Positions 29,666 to 38,373 of a DNA stretch of 64,000 bases are shown in pieces. This DNA comes from Loktanella sp. M215 (GTDB lineage: Bacteria > Pseudomonadota > Alphaproteobacteria > Rhodobacterales > Rhodobacteraceae): positions 1,704,001-1,768,000 of the forward strand of contig NZ_WMEA01000001.1 in the NCBI RefSeq assembly GCF_021735925.1. The letters run 5' to 3'. Position 1 is the first letter of the stretch; every line of letters starts with the position of its first letter. The notes under the pieces were generated by a model that was given only the letters and a program-made list of their open reading frames with translations, was not told the origin of the DNA and did not search any database. The translations under genes were made by a program, and so were the position numbers.

Positions 29666-30103
29666 ATGCCGCACCGCAACACCCCCTTCGCCCTCGTCGG
29701 CATCGACCATGTCGTGTTTCTGGTCGACGATATGGATCGCGCGCTGGCGTTCTATCATGACGTGCTGGGCTGCGCGCCGGGCTATTCCTATCCCGCGATG
29801 GGGATGGAACAGGTCTGGGCCGGTGCCGCACTGATCGTGCTCTGGGACACGACACATGCCGGGGCCAGCGCCGCGATCCCGCCGGTAGCGGGCGGGCGCA
29901 ATGTCGATCACGTCTGCCTTGCGACATCGCCCTTCGCACCGCAGGACATGCGCGACCATCTGGCCCGCCACGGCGTCGCGATCGAGCGCGAGGCGGTCCA
30001 CGGCGGCGCGCGCGGCATGGGGCATTCGTTCTACATCCGTGATCCCTTCGGCAACAAGCTGGAGGTCAAGGGACCGGCAGACTATCCGGACGGACGCGGA
30101 TAA
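29666..30103 (+). CDS. VOC-family (glyoxalase-like) metalloprotein
   Basis: 145 residues with two beta-alpha-beta-beta-beta halves: IDHVVFLVDDMDRALAFYHDVLG and VDHVCLATSP ... SFYIRDPFGNKLEV. Metal-ligand candidates are the His in IDHV, the His in VDHV and the Glu in KLEV. The substrate cannot be told from sequence. It follows fmt by 10 bases and may be co-transcribed with it. Confidence 0.8.
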   Translation: MPHRNTPFALVGIDHVVFLVDDMDRALAFYHDVLGCAPGYSYPAMGMEQVWAGAALIVLWDTTHAGASAAIPPVAGGRNVDHVCLATSPFAPQDMRDHLARHGVAIEREAVHGGARGMGHSFYIRDPFGNKLEVKGPADYPDGRG

Positions 30104-30107
30104 GCGG

Positions 30108-30527
30108 TCAGTCCAGATCGAAAAACGGATCGTCGGCGTTCTTGAGGCCGCAGGTGTTGCCGTCCGGATCGATGAAGGTCCCGATCGTGCCCCAGTCATA
30201 GTCCTTCACGGTGACATCAATGCCGGCGGCGGTCATCATCGCGGCCATGGCGCGGACGTCGGCCACGTTGAACCGCAGGATCGTCGGATTTTGCTGCACG
30301 GACTTGCGTCCCGGTGCCGCGACGCCCTCTTGTTCGATCATCAGGTATCCGCCGCCGAAGCGCAGGCAGACAAGGCCAGGCTTTTCGAACCAGACAGGCA
30401 GGCCGAGGGTGTCGCGGTAAAAGGCGACGCAGGCGTCGAACCGTTCGGTCAGCAGGATGATCCCCGGCGTCACGAGGTGGTCCACCAGACGTGTGCCGGG
30501 GGAGGTTGGCTGCTGCGACGAGGTCAT
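30108..30527 (-). CDS. VOC-family protein, bleomycin-resistance/dioxygenase fold
   Basis: 139 residues with a VOC fold: IILLTERFDACVAFYRDTLGLPV and, at the C-terminus, GTIGTFIDPDGNTCGL. Metal ligands are poorly conserved compared with its plus-strand neighbour, so it may bind a ligand rather than catalyse. The start at 30527 is preceded by AAAGGCTC. Tail-to-tail with the other VOC gene, 4 bases apart. Confidence 0.75.
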   Translation of the reverse strand: MTSSQQPTSPGTRLVDHLVTPGIILLTERFDACVAFYRDTLGLPVWFEKPGLVCLRFGGGYLMIEQEGVAAPGRKSVQQNPTILRFNVADVRAMAAMMTAAGIDVTVKDYDWGTIGTFIDPDGNTCGLKNADDPFFDLD

Positions 30528-30543
30528 CGGTAGAGCCTTTCGA

Positions 30544-31428
30544 TTACCCCATCCGTTCCGAGGCATAGGACCCGGGCGAGGCGGGGAAGACCACGGTCTT
30601 GTGGCCGTTCAGGAAGACCCGTCGGTGGATATGCGCGTGAATGGCGCGGGACAGGACCTGCGCCTCCACGTCGCGGCCCAGACTGACGTAGTCGGCGGCG
30701 GATTGCGCGTGGGTGACGCGCACCGTGTCCTGTTCGATGATCGGGCCTTCGTCGAGGTCGGCGGTGACGTAGTGCGACGTGGCCCCGATCAGCTTCACCC
30801 CCCGCTCGAACGCCTGCTTGTAGGGGTTGGCCCCCTTGAAGCTGGGCAGGAACGAATGGTGGATGTTGATGATCCGGCCCGACATGGTGCGGCACATCTG
30901 GTCCGACAGGATCTGCATGTAGCGCGCCAGTACGATCAGGTCGGCACCGGCCTCTTCGACCACGCTCATGATCTGCGCCTCGGCCTGCGGCTTGTTGGCG
31001 GGCGTGACCTTGATGCAATGGAACGGGATGTCGTGGTTCACCACGACCTTCTGATAATCGAGGTGGTTCGAAATCACCGCCACGATGTCGATCGGCAGCG
31101 CACCGATCCGCCAGCGGTACAGCAGGTCGTTCAGACAGTGGCCGAAGCGGCTGACCATGATGACGACTTTCATCTTCACGCTTTCGTCGTGAAACGCGTA
31201 GGTCATGCCGAATTTTTCGGCCGCCTCGACAAAGCCCCGCGTCAGCCCGTCCAGATCGCGGGTGCCGTCATTCTCGAAGCTCATCCGCATGAAGAACTGT
31301 CCGGTCTCGGGGTCGTCGAACTGGGACGAATCCGTGATGTTGCAGTCATTGTCCGCCATGTAATTCGCAATCGCGGCCACGATACCCTTGGTAGAGGGGC
31401 AATTTACGGTGAGGGCATAGTTTGTCAT
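30544..31428 (-). CDS. purU: Formyltetrahydrofolate deformylase
   Basis: Hydrolyses 10-formyl-THF to formate and THF, balancing one-carbon pools. 294 residues: an ACT domain at about 1-85 (NYALTVNCPSTKGIVAAIA) then a formyl-transferase fold with the catalytic NIHHSFLPSFKG and the conserved Asp in ADLDEGPII. The start at 31428 has AAGTAAG upstream and removes a non-family extension. It lies 16 bases upstream of the VOC gene on the same strand and could share its transcript. Confidence 0.94.
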   Translation of the reverse strand: MTNYALTVNCPSTKGIVAAIANYMADNDCNITDSSQFDDPETGQFFMRMSFENDGTRDLDGLTRGFVEAAEKFGMTYAFHDESVKMKVVIMVSRFGHCLNDLLYRWRIGALPIDIVAVISNHLDYQKVVVNHDIPFHCIKVTPANKPQAEAQIMSVVEEAGADLIVLARYMQILSDQMCRTMSGRIINIHHSFLPSFKGANPYKQAFERGVKLIGATSHYVTADLDEGPIIEQDTVRVTHAQSAADYVSLGRDVEAQVLSRAIHAHIHRRVFLNGHKTVVFPASPGSYASERMG

Positions 31429-31554
31429 GTGGCTTACTTTTATCTGGGCGTGAAACAGGGCCGGTCTGGCGCACTTGTCGGGCATCGCGCGGTCCGGGGG
31501 CAAGTTGGAAACGGCGCAGTCGCACGCGAAAACGACTTGGACCCGACTTCTGTC

Positions 31555-32187
31555 CTAGTCGATGGCGCCGAAGGCCGCGCGGGGCAGGGTGCAGTCGCGG
31601 ATCGCATCCACACCGCAAGCGCGGGGTGCAAGGTCTTTCGTCAGGCAGATGCGCGCCTCTTGAATGGCGCCGCTTTTGCAGGTGATGGTGACGCCATCGC
31701 GCGGCAGGTCAGGGTTGGCGTCGACGAAGGCATCCTCGATCAGGGATGCGGGCAGGGTCACGTCGCGGGTCAGCTTGGCAAAAGCCTGCGGGATGCGGAT
31801 GCTGTCATAGGCCGCGCGCGCAGTGCGAAAGAACGCCTGCGGCGACAGGCCGCTGCAGGATCCGTGCTTGTTCCACTGGTACCACGCCAGCCCGCCGGTC
31901 CCCATGATGTCGGCCATCGCCGTCGTCTCTGACCGCGAGGGCGGGGCAAAGGCGGTGCGGCAGTCTTGCGGATATCCGATGTCATATTGCGGCCAAAGCC
32001 CGTGCAGGACCCAGCCATAATCGGCCCCCGGTGCGCATTGCGGCGACTGCCGCGCACGGCCCACCGCGTCGCACCAGTTCGGTGACCATGACAGCGACAT
32101 GACATAATAATCGAACACGCCCGCCCGGTCTTGCGCGCCCACCGGTGCGGCAAGGAGAAGTGTCAGGGCCGCGAGAACGGCTTTCAT
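31555..32187 (-). CDS. Ribonuclease T2-family protein with a changed second active-site motif
   Basis: 210 residues with a signal peptide ending PVGAQ, so periplasmic or secreted. The first catalytic motif HGLWPQYD is intact. The second reads WYQWNKHGSC, where the family's catalytic Glu (E-W/Y-x-K-H-G) is Gln; the essential His and Lys remain. Several Cys pairs fit the T2 disulfide pattern. It may be a weaker RNase, or this may be the norm for its subfamily. Start chosen at 32187 because the signal peptide begins there after a GGAAGAT site. The gene is divergent from trcR. Confidence 0.85.
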   Translation of the reverse strand: MKAVLAALTLLLAAPVGAQDRAGVFDYYVMSLSWSPNWCDAVGRARQSPQCAPGADYGWVLHGLWPQYDIGYPQDCRTAFAPPSRSETTAMADIMGTGGLAWYQWNKHGSCSGLSPQAFFRTARAAYDSIRIPQAFAKLTRDVTLPASLIEDAFVDANPDLPRDGVTITCKSGAIQEARICLTKDLAPRACGVDAIRDCTLPRAAFGAID

Positions 32188-32325
32188 GTTTTTGATCTTC
32201 CCAATTTCGACGGCTTTCCCTATATATGACCCAAGTTCCCCGACAATGTGAACCCGGCCCATGCGGTCAGCCCCTGCAAGGGCCCGAGGGAGGCTTGTCG
32301 AAATACAAGGTTAGGAGTGAAGACG

Positions 32326-33129
32326 ATGTCCGATAAACCGATCATGGCCAAGGCCACCGCCGTCTGGTTGTGCGACAACACGACGCTGACGTTCCAGCAG
32401 ATTGCCGACTTCTGCGGGCTGCACCCGCTGGAGGTGCAGGGCATCGCCGATGGCGACGTGGCGACCGGTGTGAAGGGGTTCGATCCCATCAGCAACAACC
32501 AGCTGACGCAGGACGAACTCGACCGCGCCGAAGCGAACCCCCAGCACAAGCTGAAGCTGAAGTTCAACGCCGCAGCCCAGGGCGAGGAAAAGCGCCGCGG
32601 CCCGCGCTACACGCCCTTGTCCAAGCGTCAGGATCGCCCGGCGTCGATCTATTGGCTGGTGAAGTTCCATCCGGAGCTGGAGGACAGCCAGATCAGCAAG
32701 CTGGTCGGCACGACGAAGCCCACGATCGCCGCGATCCGCGAGCGGACGCACTGGAACATCAACAACCTCGACCCCATCGACCCGGTGGCGCTGGGCCTGT
32801 GCAAGCAGTCCGAACTGGACGCTGCCGTGCAGAAGGCCAACGCGAAACGTGCCCGTGAAGGCACCGCGATGACCGATGACGAGCGTCGCAAGCTGGTGTC
32901 GACCGAGTCAAGCCTTGGGTCTGCACCCGAGCCCAAGATGCCGTCGTCGATGGCGGGCCTAGAGACGTTCAGCCTGTCCGACTCTGCGCCGGTCGAGGAA
33001 GAGGAAGTCGAGGACAAGCGCGACATCCGCGACGCCGACAGCTTCTTTAACCTGCCCGATGATGTCGATGCGACCAACGATGATGACGACGAGGATGACG
33101 ACGACACGGACATGCGCCGCAAGCGCTGA
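32326..33129 (+). CDS. trcR: Cell-cycle transcriptional regulator TrcR-like, DUF1013
   Basis: 267 residues. The N-terminal 175 residues are the DUF1013 domain (KATAVWLCDNTTLTFQQIAD, GIADGDVATGVKGFDPI, YWLVKFHPELEDSQISKLVG), with two helix-turn-helix-like segments. The tail from about residue 190 is highly charged and ends in a long Asp/Glu run before RRKR. The family is confined to alphaproteobacteria and is annotated as a cell-cycle regulator. TAGGAG lies at a good distance before the ATG at 32326. A clear hairpin terminator follows. Confidence 0.85.
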   Translation: MSDKPIMAKATAVWLCDNTTLTFQQIADFCGLHPLEVQGIADGDVATGVKGFDPISNNQLTQDELDRAEANPQHKLKLKFNAAAQGEEKRRGPRYTPLSKRQDRPASIYWLVKFHPELEDSQISKLVGTTKPTIAAIRERTHWNINNLDPIDPVALGLCKQSELDAAVQKANAKRAREGTAMTDDERRKLVSTESSLGSAPEPKMPSSMAGLETFSLSDSAPVEEEEVEDKRDIRDADSFFNLPDDVDATNDDDDEDDDDTDMRRKR

Positions 33130-33152
33130 CCGCATCTGACCAGACCTACCCC

Positions 33153-33187
33153 AATGCCCCGGCGGAAACGCGGGGGCATTTTCGTTT
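33153..33187 (+). terminator. Intrinsic terminator of trcR
   Basis: AATGCCCC (33153-33160) pairs with GGGGCATT (33173-33180) across a 12-base loop, followed by TTCGTTT. It lies 24 bases beyond the trcR stop codon. Confidence 0.85.
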
Positions 33188-33254
33188 CTGGATGTCCATT
33201 TGACGAAATGCTGCAGCTGCACGGTGTGGTGCGCGCGTCGTCCGGTCTACGATT

Positions 33255-33322
33255 GTATGCAGAAATGCCTTGTTTTACACGCATACCAGTCATGTTGGAT
33301 TGTCTGTTTTCTACGCATCACC
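33255..33322. promoter_or_regulatory. Short repeats in the 33.2-33.4 kb intergenic region
   Basis: TTTTACACGCATACC at 33273-33287 is echoed by TTTTCTACGCATCACC at 33307-33322, 34 bp on. GTATGC at 33255-33260 is also the inverse of GCATAC at 33281-33286. This 200-base gap before the small secreted protein gene has no reading frame that looks real, so the repeats may mark its promoter. Confidence 0.35.
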
Positions 33323-33390
33323 GTCGTGTGATGCTGCAATGCAGAATAGATAGCGGCCCTGTCCGCGCCCACTGCATGAAAGAGAATGCC

Positions 33391-33732
33391 ATGAAAACGA
33401 TGATCCTCGCCGCTCTGCTCGTCACGCCGCTCGCTGCGACCGCCGACAGCATCATCCTCTCCGCGCCGCTGGCGGGGCAGACGCTGCATACCGACGATGT
33501 GGACATGTCCGTCTACTTTACCGACTCTGATACGACCCTTGGCGTCGTCGCCGTCTATGCGCCCCGGACAGCCGATGCGACGCCGTCCATGCTTCAGATG
33601 GACCTCGCCGATGGTGAAAGCACGACGTTCGGCCTGCCGGGTTATGGTCAGGCGTCCTATACCTTTGCCCGCAGCGGCGACGCCGTCACCGTCACGGGCA
33701 CCCCGCTGCCGATCGTCGAGGCGATGAACTGA
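33391..33732 (+). CDS. Small secreted protein of unknown family
   Basis: 113 residues with a clear signal peptide (ILAALLVTPLAATADS). The mature part is a single, probably beta-rich domain without Cys. No family is recognised. A purine-rich AAAGAGAA precedes the ATG at 33391. It stands alone, converging on recR. Codon use matches the neighbours, which supports a real gene. Confidence 0.65.
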   Translation: MKTMILAALLVTPLAATADSIILSAPLAGQTLHTDDVDMSVYFTDSDTTLGVVAVYAPRTADATPSMLQMDLADGESTTFGLPGYGQASYTFARSGDAVTVTGTPLPIVEAMN

Positions 33733-33763
33733 AGCAAGTTTCACGACACGCCGCGGCGGTGCG

Positions 33764-34357
33764 TTACAGCGCCCGCCGCGCGCGCAGAGCGGCGGTGATC
33801 GTACCGTCGTCGAGGTAGTCGAGCTCTCCGCCCACGGGCACCCCCTGGGCGAGGGACGTGACAGTGACGCCGGTCAGTTGATCGGCGATGTAATGCGCGG
33901 TCGTATGGCCGTCGATGGTCGCCCCCAGTGCCAGAATGACCTCTCGCACCTCTTCCGACGTGATCCGGTCCAGCAGGCGGGGGATGCGCAACTCCTCCGG
34001 CCCCACGGCGTCCAGGGCGGACAGGGTGCCACCCAGTACGTGGTAGCGGCCCTTGAACTGCTGACTGCGTTCCATCGCCCAAAGGTCGGCGACGTCCTCG
34101 ACCACGCAGATTTCACCGTTGGCGCGGCGGTCGTCGGTGCAGATGGCGCAGATGTCGCCGGTGGCGATATTGCCGCAGTTCAGACACTCCCGCACGGTGG
34201 CACCGACACGGGTCATGGCGTCGGCCAGCGGGATCAGCAACTGGCCACGTTTCTTGATCAGGTGCAGGACCGCGCGCCGTGCCGACCGGGGGCCAAGCCC
34301 CGGCAATTTCGCCATCAGGACGATCAGGTCGTTCAGCGCCTCCGTGTCATCGGTCAT
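33764..34357 (-). CDS. recR: Recombination mediator protein RecR
   Basis: 197 residues. Helix-hairpin-helix motif [16 protein letters not shown], a zinc finger made of CLNC and CAIC, then a Toprim domain ([13 protein letters not shown]). RecR helps load RecA at gaps with RecF/RecO. Gene order dnaX-ybaB-recR on the minus strand is conserved across bacteria. A repeat element separates it from ybaB. Confidence 0.95.
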   Translation of the reverse strand: MTDDTEALNDLIVLMAKLPGLGPRSARRAVLHLIKKRGQLLIPLADAMTRVGATVRECLNCGNIATGDICAICTDDRRANGEICVVEDVADLWAMERSQQFKGRYHVLGGTLSALDAVGPEELRIPRLLDRITSEEVREVILALGATIDGHTTAHYIADQLTGVTVTSLAQGVPVGGELDYLDDGTITAALRARRAL

Positions 34358-34373
34358 GGGATGTGACCGACGC

Positions 34374-34412
34374 CGGACCCTCCGGGGGGAGTATTTCAGA
34401 AAAAGCGAGGCG
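34374..34412. repeat. Rhodobacterales-type intergenic repeat, copy 1
   Basis: GGACCCTCCGGGGGGAGTATTT followed, after a short gap, by AAAAAGCGAGG lies between ybaB and recR. The same pattern (GC-rich block, G/A-rich step, TATTT, A-run, GAGAGG) recurs at about 44690-44723. Elements of this form are frequent between genes in this group. Confidence 0.55.
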
Positions 34413-34423
34413 GGGTGTCACGA

Positions 34424-34768
34424 TCAGAACGGCATCTTCATGCCCGGCGGCAGGCCGAGGCTTTCGGCGATCTTGCCCATTTCCTCTTGTGCGCGGTCCG
34501 AGGCGCGCGATTGGGCGTCCTTGATGGCGGCCAGAATCAGGTCCTCGACCACTTCCTTGTCGGACCCGTTGAAGATGCTGGGGTCGATGTCGAGACCGGT
34601 CAACTCGCCCTTGGCGGTGGCCGTGGCCTTGACCAGACCGGCGCCGGCCTCACCGGTGACGGTGATTGTGTCGAGGTTGTCCTGCATCTCGGCCATCTTG
34701 GCCTGCATGTCCTGTGCGGATTTCATCATCTTGGCCATGTCGCCAAGACCGCCCAAACCTTTGAACAT
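34424..34768 (-). CDS. ybaB: Nucleoid-associated protein, YbaB/EbfC family
   Basis: 114 residues, the standard length. FKGLGGLGDMAKMMKSAQDM and the central TVTGEAGAGLVKATATAKGEL and SDKEVVEDLILAAIKDA segments match the family, which forms tweezer-like dimers that bind DNA. A Met-rich amphipathic helix at the N-terminus and LGLPPGMKMPF at the end are typical. It lies between dnaX and recR in one transcription direction. Confidence 0.94.
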   Translation of the reverse strand: MFKGLGGLGDMAKMMKSAQDMQAKMAEMQDNLDTITVTGEAGAGLVKATATAKGELTGLDIDPSIFNGSDKEVVEDLILAAIKDAQSRASDRAQEEMGKIAESLGLPPGMKMPF

Positions 34769-34832
34769 CGTGCTGTCTCCGTTGCTGTGCTTTGTCTTCA
34801 GATACGTATGGGGCGGGTGCGGAACAAGGGTG

Positions 34833-36581
34833 TCAGCCGTCCTCGAACGGGTCCCATTCATCCTCGACCTCGGCCAGCGCGTCGCTCGCGGCCTCTTGCG
34901 CCCGGTCGGCCTCGGTGCGGATGTCGGTGATGCGGGCCTTGGGAAACTGCGCCAGCACGGCCTGCACCAGCGGGTGCGCCGTGGCGCGCTGTTGCAGGGC
35001 AGAGGCGGCGGCATCGCGGACCTCTGCGATGGTGGGCCCGCCTGCGTCGTTGCTGACGATCACAGCCCAGCGGTTGCCGGTCCAGGCCTGCAGCCGCGCG
35101 CCCAGACGTTGCGTCAGGTCGGGGGCCGCGTTGTCGGTGGGGTGGACCTCGATCTGGCCGGGTCTGTAGCTGACGAGGCGCAGGTAGCCTTCGACCTCGG
35201 TCAGCAGCTTGATGTCCCGGTGGGCGCGGATCAGGTTCACCACGTCCTCGAACCGGGCGTAGTGATGCAGCGCCTCGGTCGCCAGTTGCGGGGCGGCAGA
35301 GGCGGAGGGGCCAGAGGGGCCGCTGTGGGTGGGGGCAGGCGTGCGCGACATCGCCTGCGTCGTACCGGTCGCGGGCGCCATGCGGGCGCCGCCACCGCCG
35401 CTCGAGGGCGGTGGCGGTGTTGCGTCCTTGAGCTTGCGCACCAGATCTTCTGGCGTGGGCAGGTCGGCCACATGGGTCAGGCGGATCACGGCCATTTCGG
35501 CGGCCATCATGGCGTTGGGAGAGGCCGCGACCTCCTCCAGCGCCTTGAGCAGCATCTGCCACATCCGGGTCAGCACGCGCATCGGCAGGGCCTGCGCCAT
35601 CGACAGGCCGCGGGTCCGTTCGTCAGGGCCGATGGTGGGGTCATCGGCGGCATCAGGCGTGATCTTGATAACGCTGACCCAATGCGTGACCTCGGCCAGA
35701 TCGCGCAGCACGGCCATCGGATCGGCGCCGTCGGCGTATTGGGTCGACAATTCGTTCAGCGCCTCGGCCGCCTCGCCGCGCAGGATCATGTCGAAAAGGT
35801 CCAGCACGCGGCCGCGATCCGCGAGGCCCAGCATCGACCGCACCTGATCGGCGGTGGTTTCCCCGGCGCCATGGCTGATCGCCTGATCCAGCAGCGAGGT
35901 TGCGTCGCGGGCGGAGCCTTCGGCGGCGCGGGTGATGAGGGCCAGCGCATCGGCACTGATCTGGGCGTCCTCGGCCTTGGCGATGCGGTTCAGCAGGCCG
36001 ATCATTACCTCGGGTTCGATACGGCGCAGGTCGAAGCGCTGGCAGCGGGACAGGACGGTGACCGGGACCTGCCGGATTTCCGTGGTGGCAAAAATGAACT
36101 TCACGTGGGCTGGTGGTTCTTCCAGCGTTTTCAGCAGCGCGTTGAACGCGCTTTTCGACAGCATGTGGACTTCGTCGATGATGAAGATCTTGTAGCGTGC
36201 CGAAACCGCGCGGTAGCTGACCGTCTCGATGATGGCGTCGCGGATGTTCTGCACACCGGTGTTCGAGGCCGCGTCCATCTCCATCACGTCGACGTGGCGG
36301 CCTTCCATGATGGCCACGCAATGCTCGCAGACGCCGCAGGGGTCGGTCGTGGGGCCACCCTGGCCGTCGGGGCCGATGCAGTTCATGCCCTTGGCGATGA
36401 TCCGGGCGGTCGTGGTCTTACCCGTCCCCCGGATGCCCGTCATGATGAAGGCCTGCGCGATGCGGTCAGCGGCAAAGGCATTCTTCAGCGTGCGCACCAT
36501 CGCATCCTGACCGACGAGGTCGGCGAAGGTTTCCGGACGGTATTTCCGCGCGAGGACCTGATAGGCGGGTTTGTCTGACAT
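34833..36581 (-). CDS. dnaX: DNA polymerase III subunit gamma/tau
   Basis: 582 residues. The clamp-loader AAA+ domain has Walker A GIRGTGKTTTAR, a four-Cys zinc module (CIGPDG...CGVCEHC), DEVHMLSK Walker B and SRC sensor I. A variable Pro/Gly/Ser-rich linker lies near residues 395-430, followed by a C-terminal tau region that ends in an acidic EDEWDPFEDG. No poly-A slippery heptamer of the E. coli type was seen near the domain III boundary, so a separate gamma product is not indicated. First gene of the dnaX-ybaB-recR set. Confidence 0.95.
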   Translation of the reverse strand: MSDKPAYQVLARKYRPETFADLVGQDAMVRTLKNAFAADRIAQAFIMTGIRGTGKTTTARIIAKGMNCIGPDGQGGPTTDPCGVCEHCVAIMEGRHVDVMEMDAASNTGVQNIRDAIIETVSYRAVSARYKIFIIDEVHMLSKSAFNALLKTLEEPPAHVKFIFATTEIRQVPVTVLSRCQRFDLRRIEPEVMIGLLNRIAKAEDAQISADALALITRAAEGSARDATSLLDQAISHGAGETTADQVRSMLGLADRGRVLDLFDMILRGEAAEALNELSTQYADGADPMAVLRDLAEVTHWVSVIKITPDAADDPTIGPDERTRGLSMAQALPMRVLTRMWQMLLKALEEVAASPNAMMAAEMAVIRLTHVADLPTPEDLVRKLKDATPPPPSSGGGGARMAPATGTTQAMSRTPAPTHSGPSGPSASAAPQLATEALHHYARFEDVVNLIRAHRDIKLLTEVEGYLRLVSYRPGQIEVHPTDNAAPDLTQRLGARLQAWTGNRWAVIVSNDAGGPTIAEVRDAAASALQQRATAHPLVQAVLAQFPKARITDIRTEADRAQEAASDALAEVEDEWDPFEDG

Positions 36582-36634
36582 GGGGTGCTGCGTTCCGATC
36601 CGGTGGGTTGCGGCAATCTAGGCGCGCGCGGCGG

Positions 36635-36880
36635 TCAGAGCAACCAGAGGACAGCGCCCATCATTACTGTGGCCTCCGACAGGATGGTGGCGACGGCCTT
36701 GCGGAAGCGCCGGGGGCAATCGACCCGATGACGGCCTGCAAACCGTGGTTGGATCACGATGCAGGCGATTCACTTCGGATGATCCATGCGGCGCAGGTCT
36801 GTCGTTGGCCAAATCATGCGATCTTGGCCTCCGTCGGTGCGGCCTTGCGCCGGATCGCCCGAGGTTTGCGCCTGTGCCAT
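36635..36880 (-). pseudogene. Possible small gene split by one in-frame TGA
   Basis: An ATG at 36880 with AGAGGGG eight bases upstream opens a 36-codon frame that stops at a TGA (36770-36772). The same frame then continues for 44 more codons to a second TGA at 36635-36637. The downstream half has the high GC3 of local genes and ends in a membrane-like stretch (ILSEATVMMGAVLWLL). Joined, the frame would give 81 codons. It could be a decayed gene, a sequencing error, two tiny genes (a GTG at 36757 could start the second), or chance. An overlapping basic 29-codon frame (36903 to 36814) competes for the first half. No family is recognised. Confidence 0.3.
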
Positions 36881-36924
36881 GGACGAAGCCCCTCTTGCTT
36901 CATCCCGTGCCAAGGATCGGCCCG

Positions 36925-38373
36925 TCACATCCCCGCACGGCGCTGGTCCATGGGCGGCGCAAAAGCCGCGAGGGTCTGCACGGCCAGTTGCAGGTCCGCA
37001 ATCATGGCGGCCTCGGCCTCTGGCCTTGCGGCGGGGGGCATCCGCAGCAGGGCGCTGGGGTGCAGGGTGATCAGGACGGGGCCGTGCGGGGTGTCCTCGA
37101 TCGTGCCACGCCGCTTCATCACGGCCTTCGCGTCGCCGGTCAATGCGCCCATCGCCGTCGCCCCCAGCGCAAGCGTCAACCGGGGGCGCAGCAGGGTGCG
37201 TTCGGTATCGAGCCAGAACTTGCAGTGGCTGACCTCTGACGCGTTCGGGTTCACGTGCAGGCGCCGCTTGGCGCCTTCCTTGAATTTGAAGTGCTTGACC
37301 GCATTGGTGACATAGGCGGCACTGCGGTCGAAGCCGGCGCGCGCGGCCAGTTGGTCGAAAAGTTGCCCGGCGGGACCGACAAAGGGGGTGCCTGCCAGAT
37401 CCTCCTGATCGCCGGGCTGTTCGCCGACGATCATCAGGGCTGCGCCGTGCGGTCCGGCGCCCGGCACCACCTGTGTCGCCGGGCCATGCAACGGGCAGCG
37501 GGTGCAGCCCGCCAGACCGGCGGTCAGCAGGTTCCACGAGGCGGGCTGCGGCACCTCTTGCAGTTGCGCATGGATCCGGGCGACGCGGGCGGGTTCCAGC
37601 GTGGGGGCGGTTTCGGCCATCTCGCGCACGCGGGCTTCGGCGGTGGCGATCAGATCGGGAATATATTGTGCCTCTGGCAGATTCTTCCAGTATTTCTTGG
37701 GCATCTCTGACGTCATGGCAGAGATCTTCAGTCGTGCGGGGTTGAAGATGTTCTTGAAATAGGTGCCCCAGAGCGCCTCTGCCGCGTCTTCCGGCAGGTC
37801 CGGCTTTTCGCGCCCCTCGTGAAACGTCAGCGCGCCGTCGGTGAATTTTGCCGTGACGTCCGGTGTGACGATCATCCAGTCCATATCGGCAAAGCGGCGG
37901 GCGAAGAACGGCGCGCAGGGTTCGACCGTGTGATGCGTCGGTTCGAACCAGGCGGCAAAGCTGCGGCGCGGACCGTCGCTGCGCAGATCGCGGAAGCGCA
38001 CGAAGGCACGCATCTTGTGCTTGCACCGATGCACTGCCTTTTCCATCTGGCGCAGGCGGGCAAGGTCAGGGTCGGCGCGGTCGGCCATGATGCCCTTGTC
38101 CAGCCTAAGCCGCCAAAGCAACGCATACAGACGGGCAAAGCGCTGCGGGTCCTTGTGCCAGACGACCCACTGCGCCATCTCGACGAAATCGGCGGGCACG
38201 CGGATCGCCTGTCGGGTCGTGGGTGGCGGCATGTCGGTTGCAAACAACTCTGTCGCCGATCCGTCCCAGTCCCAGACGATGTCCTCTGGCGGCACGCGCG
38301 CTGCGAGAAGGGCACGCGCGGCATCGCGCCACGCGGCCCATGTGCCGATGCGGGGCAGGGGCACGCTGATCAT
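36925..38373 (-). CDS. DUF4130 domain fused to UdgX-type uracil-DNA glycosylase
   Basis: 482 residues. The first about 250 residues match the DUF4130 (TIGR03915) pattern, including MEKAVHRCKHKMRAFVRF and FEPTHHTVEPCAPFFARRF. The C-terminal about 210 residues are a family 4-like uracil-DNA glycosylase with an iron-sulfur Cys pair CTRC, GEQPGDQEDLAG from residue 317, and HPSALL. KRRLH at 369-373 corresponds to the KRRIH loop of UdgX, in which the His is known to bond covalently to the abasic site after uracil excision. The gene starts within a base of the radical-SAM partner's stop, so both are one operon. LexA control is likely. Confidence 0.9.
   Translation of the reverse strand: MISVPLPRIGTWAAWRDAARALLAARVPPEDIVWDWDGSATELFATDMPPPTTRQAIRVPADFVEMAQWVVWHKDPQRFARLYALLWRLRLDKGIMADRADPDLARLRQMEKAVHRCKHKMRAFVRFRDLRSDGPRRSFAAWFEPTHHTVEPCAPFFARRFADMDWMIVTPDVTAKFTDGALTFHEGREKPDLPEDAAEALWGTYFKNIFNPARLKISAMTSEMPKKYWKNLPEAQYIPDLIATAEARVREMAETAPTLEPARVARIHAQLQEVPQPASWNLLTAGLAGCTRCPLHGPATQVVPGAGPHGAALMIVGEQPGDQEDLAGTPFVGPAGQLFDQLAARAGFDRSAAYVTNAVKHFKFKEGAKRRLHVNPNASEVSHCKFWLDTERTLLRPRLTLALGATAMGALTGDAKAVMKRRGTIEDTPHGPVLITLHPSALLRMPPAARPEAEAAMIADLQLAVQTLAAFAPPMDQRRAGM

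Noticed and set aside
34119..36578. 819-codon plus-strand frame
   Set aside because: Antisense to recR, ybaB and dnaX; composition rich in Arg/Gly/His typical of shadow frames.
34833..36581. Programmed frameshift in dnaX giving a gamma subunit
   Set aside because: No A-rich slippery heptamer followed by a hairpin was seen in the expected region.
36770..36772. Selenocysteine codon in the split small frame
   Set aside because: No SECIS-like hairpin is evident after the TGA and no selenoprotein family matches; decay or error is simpler.
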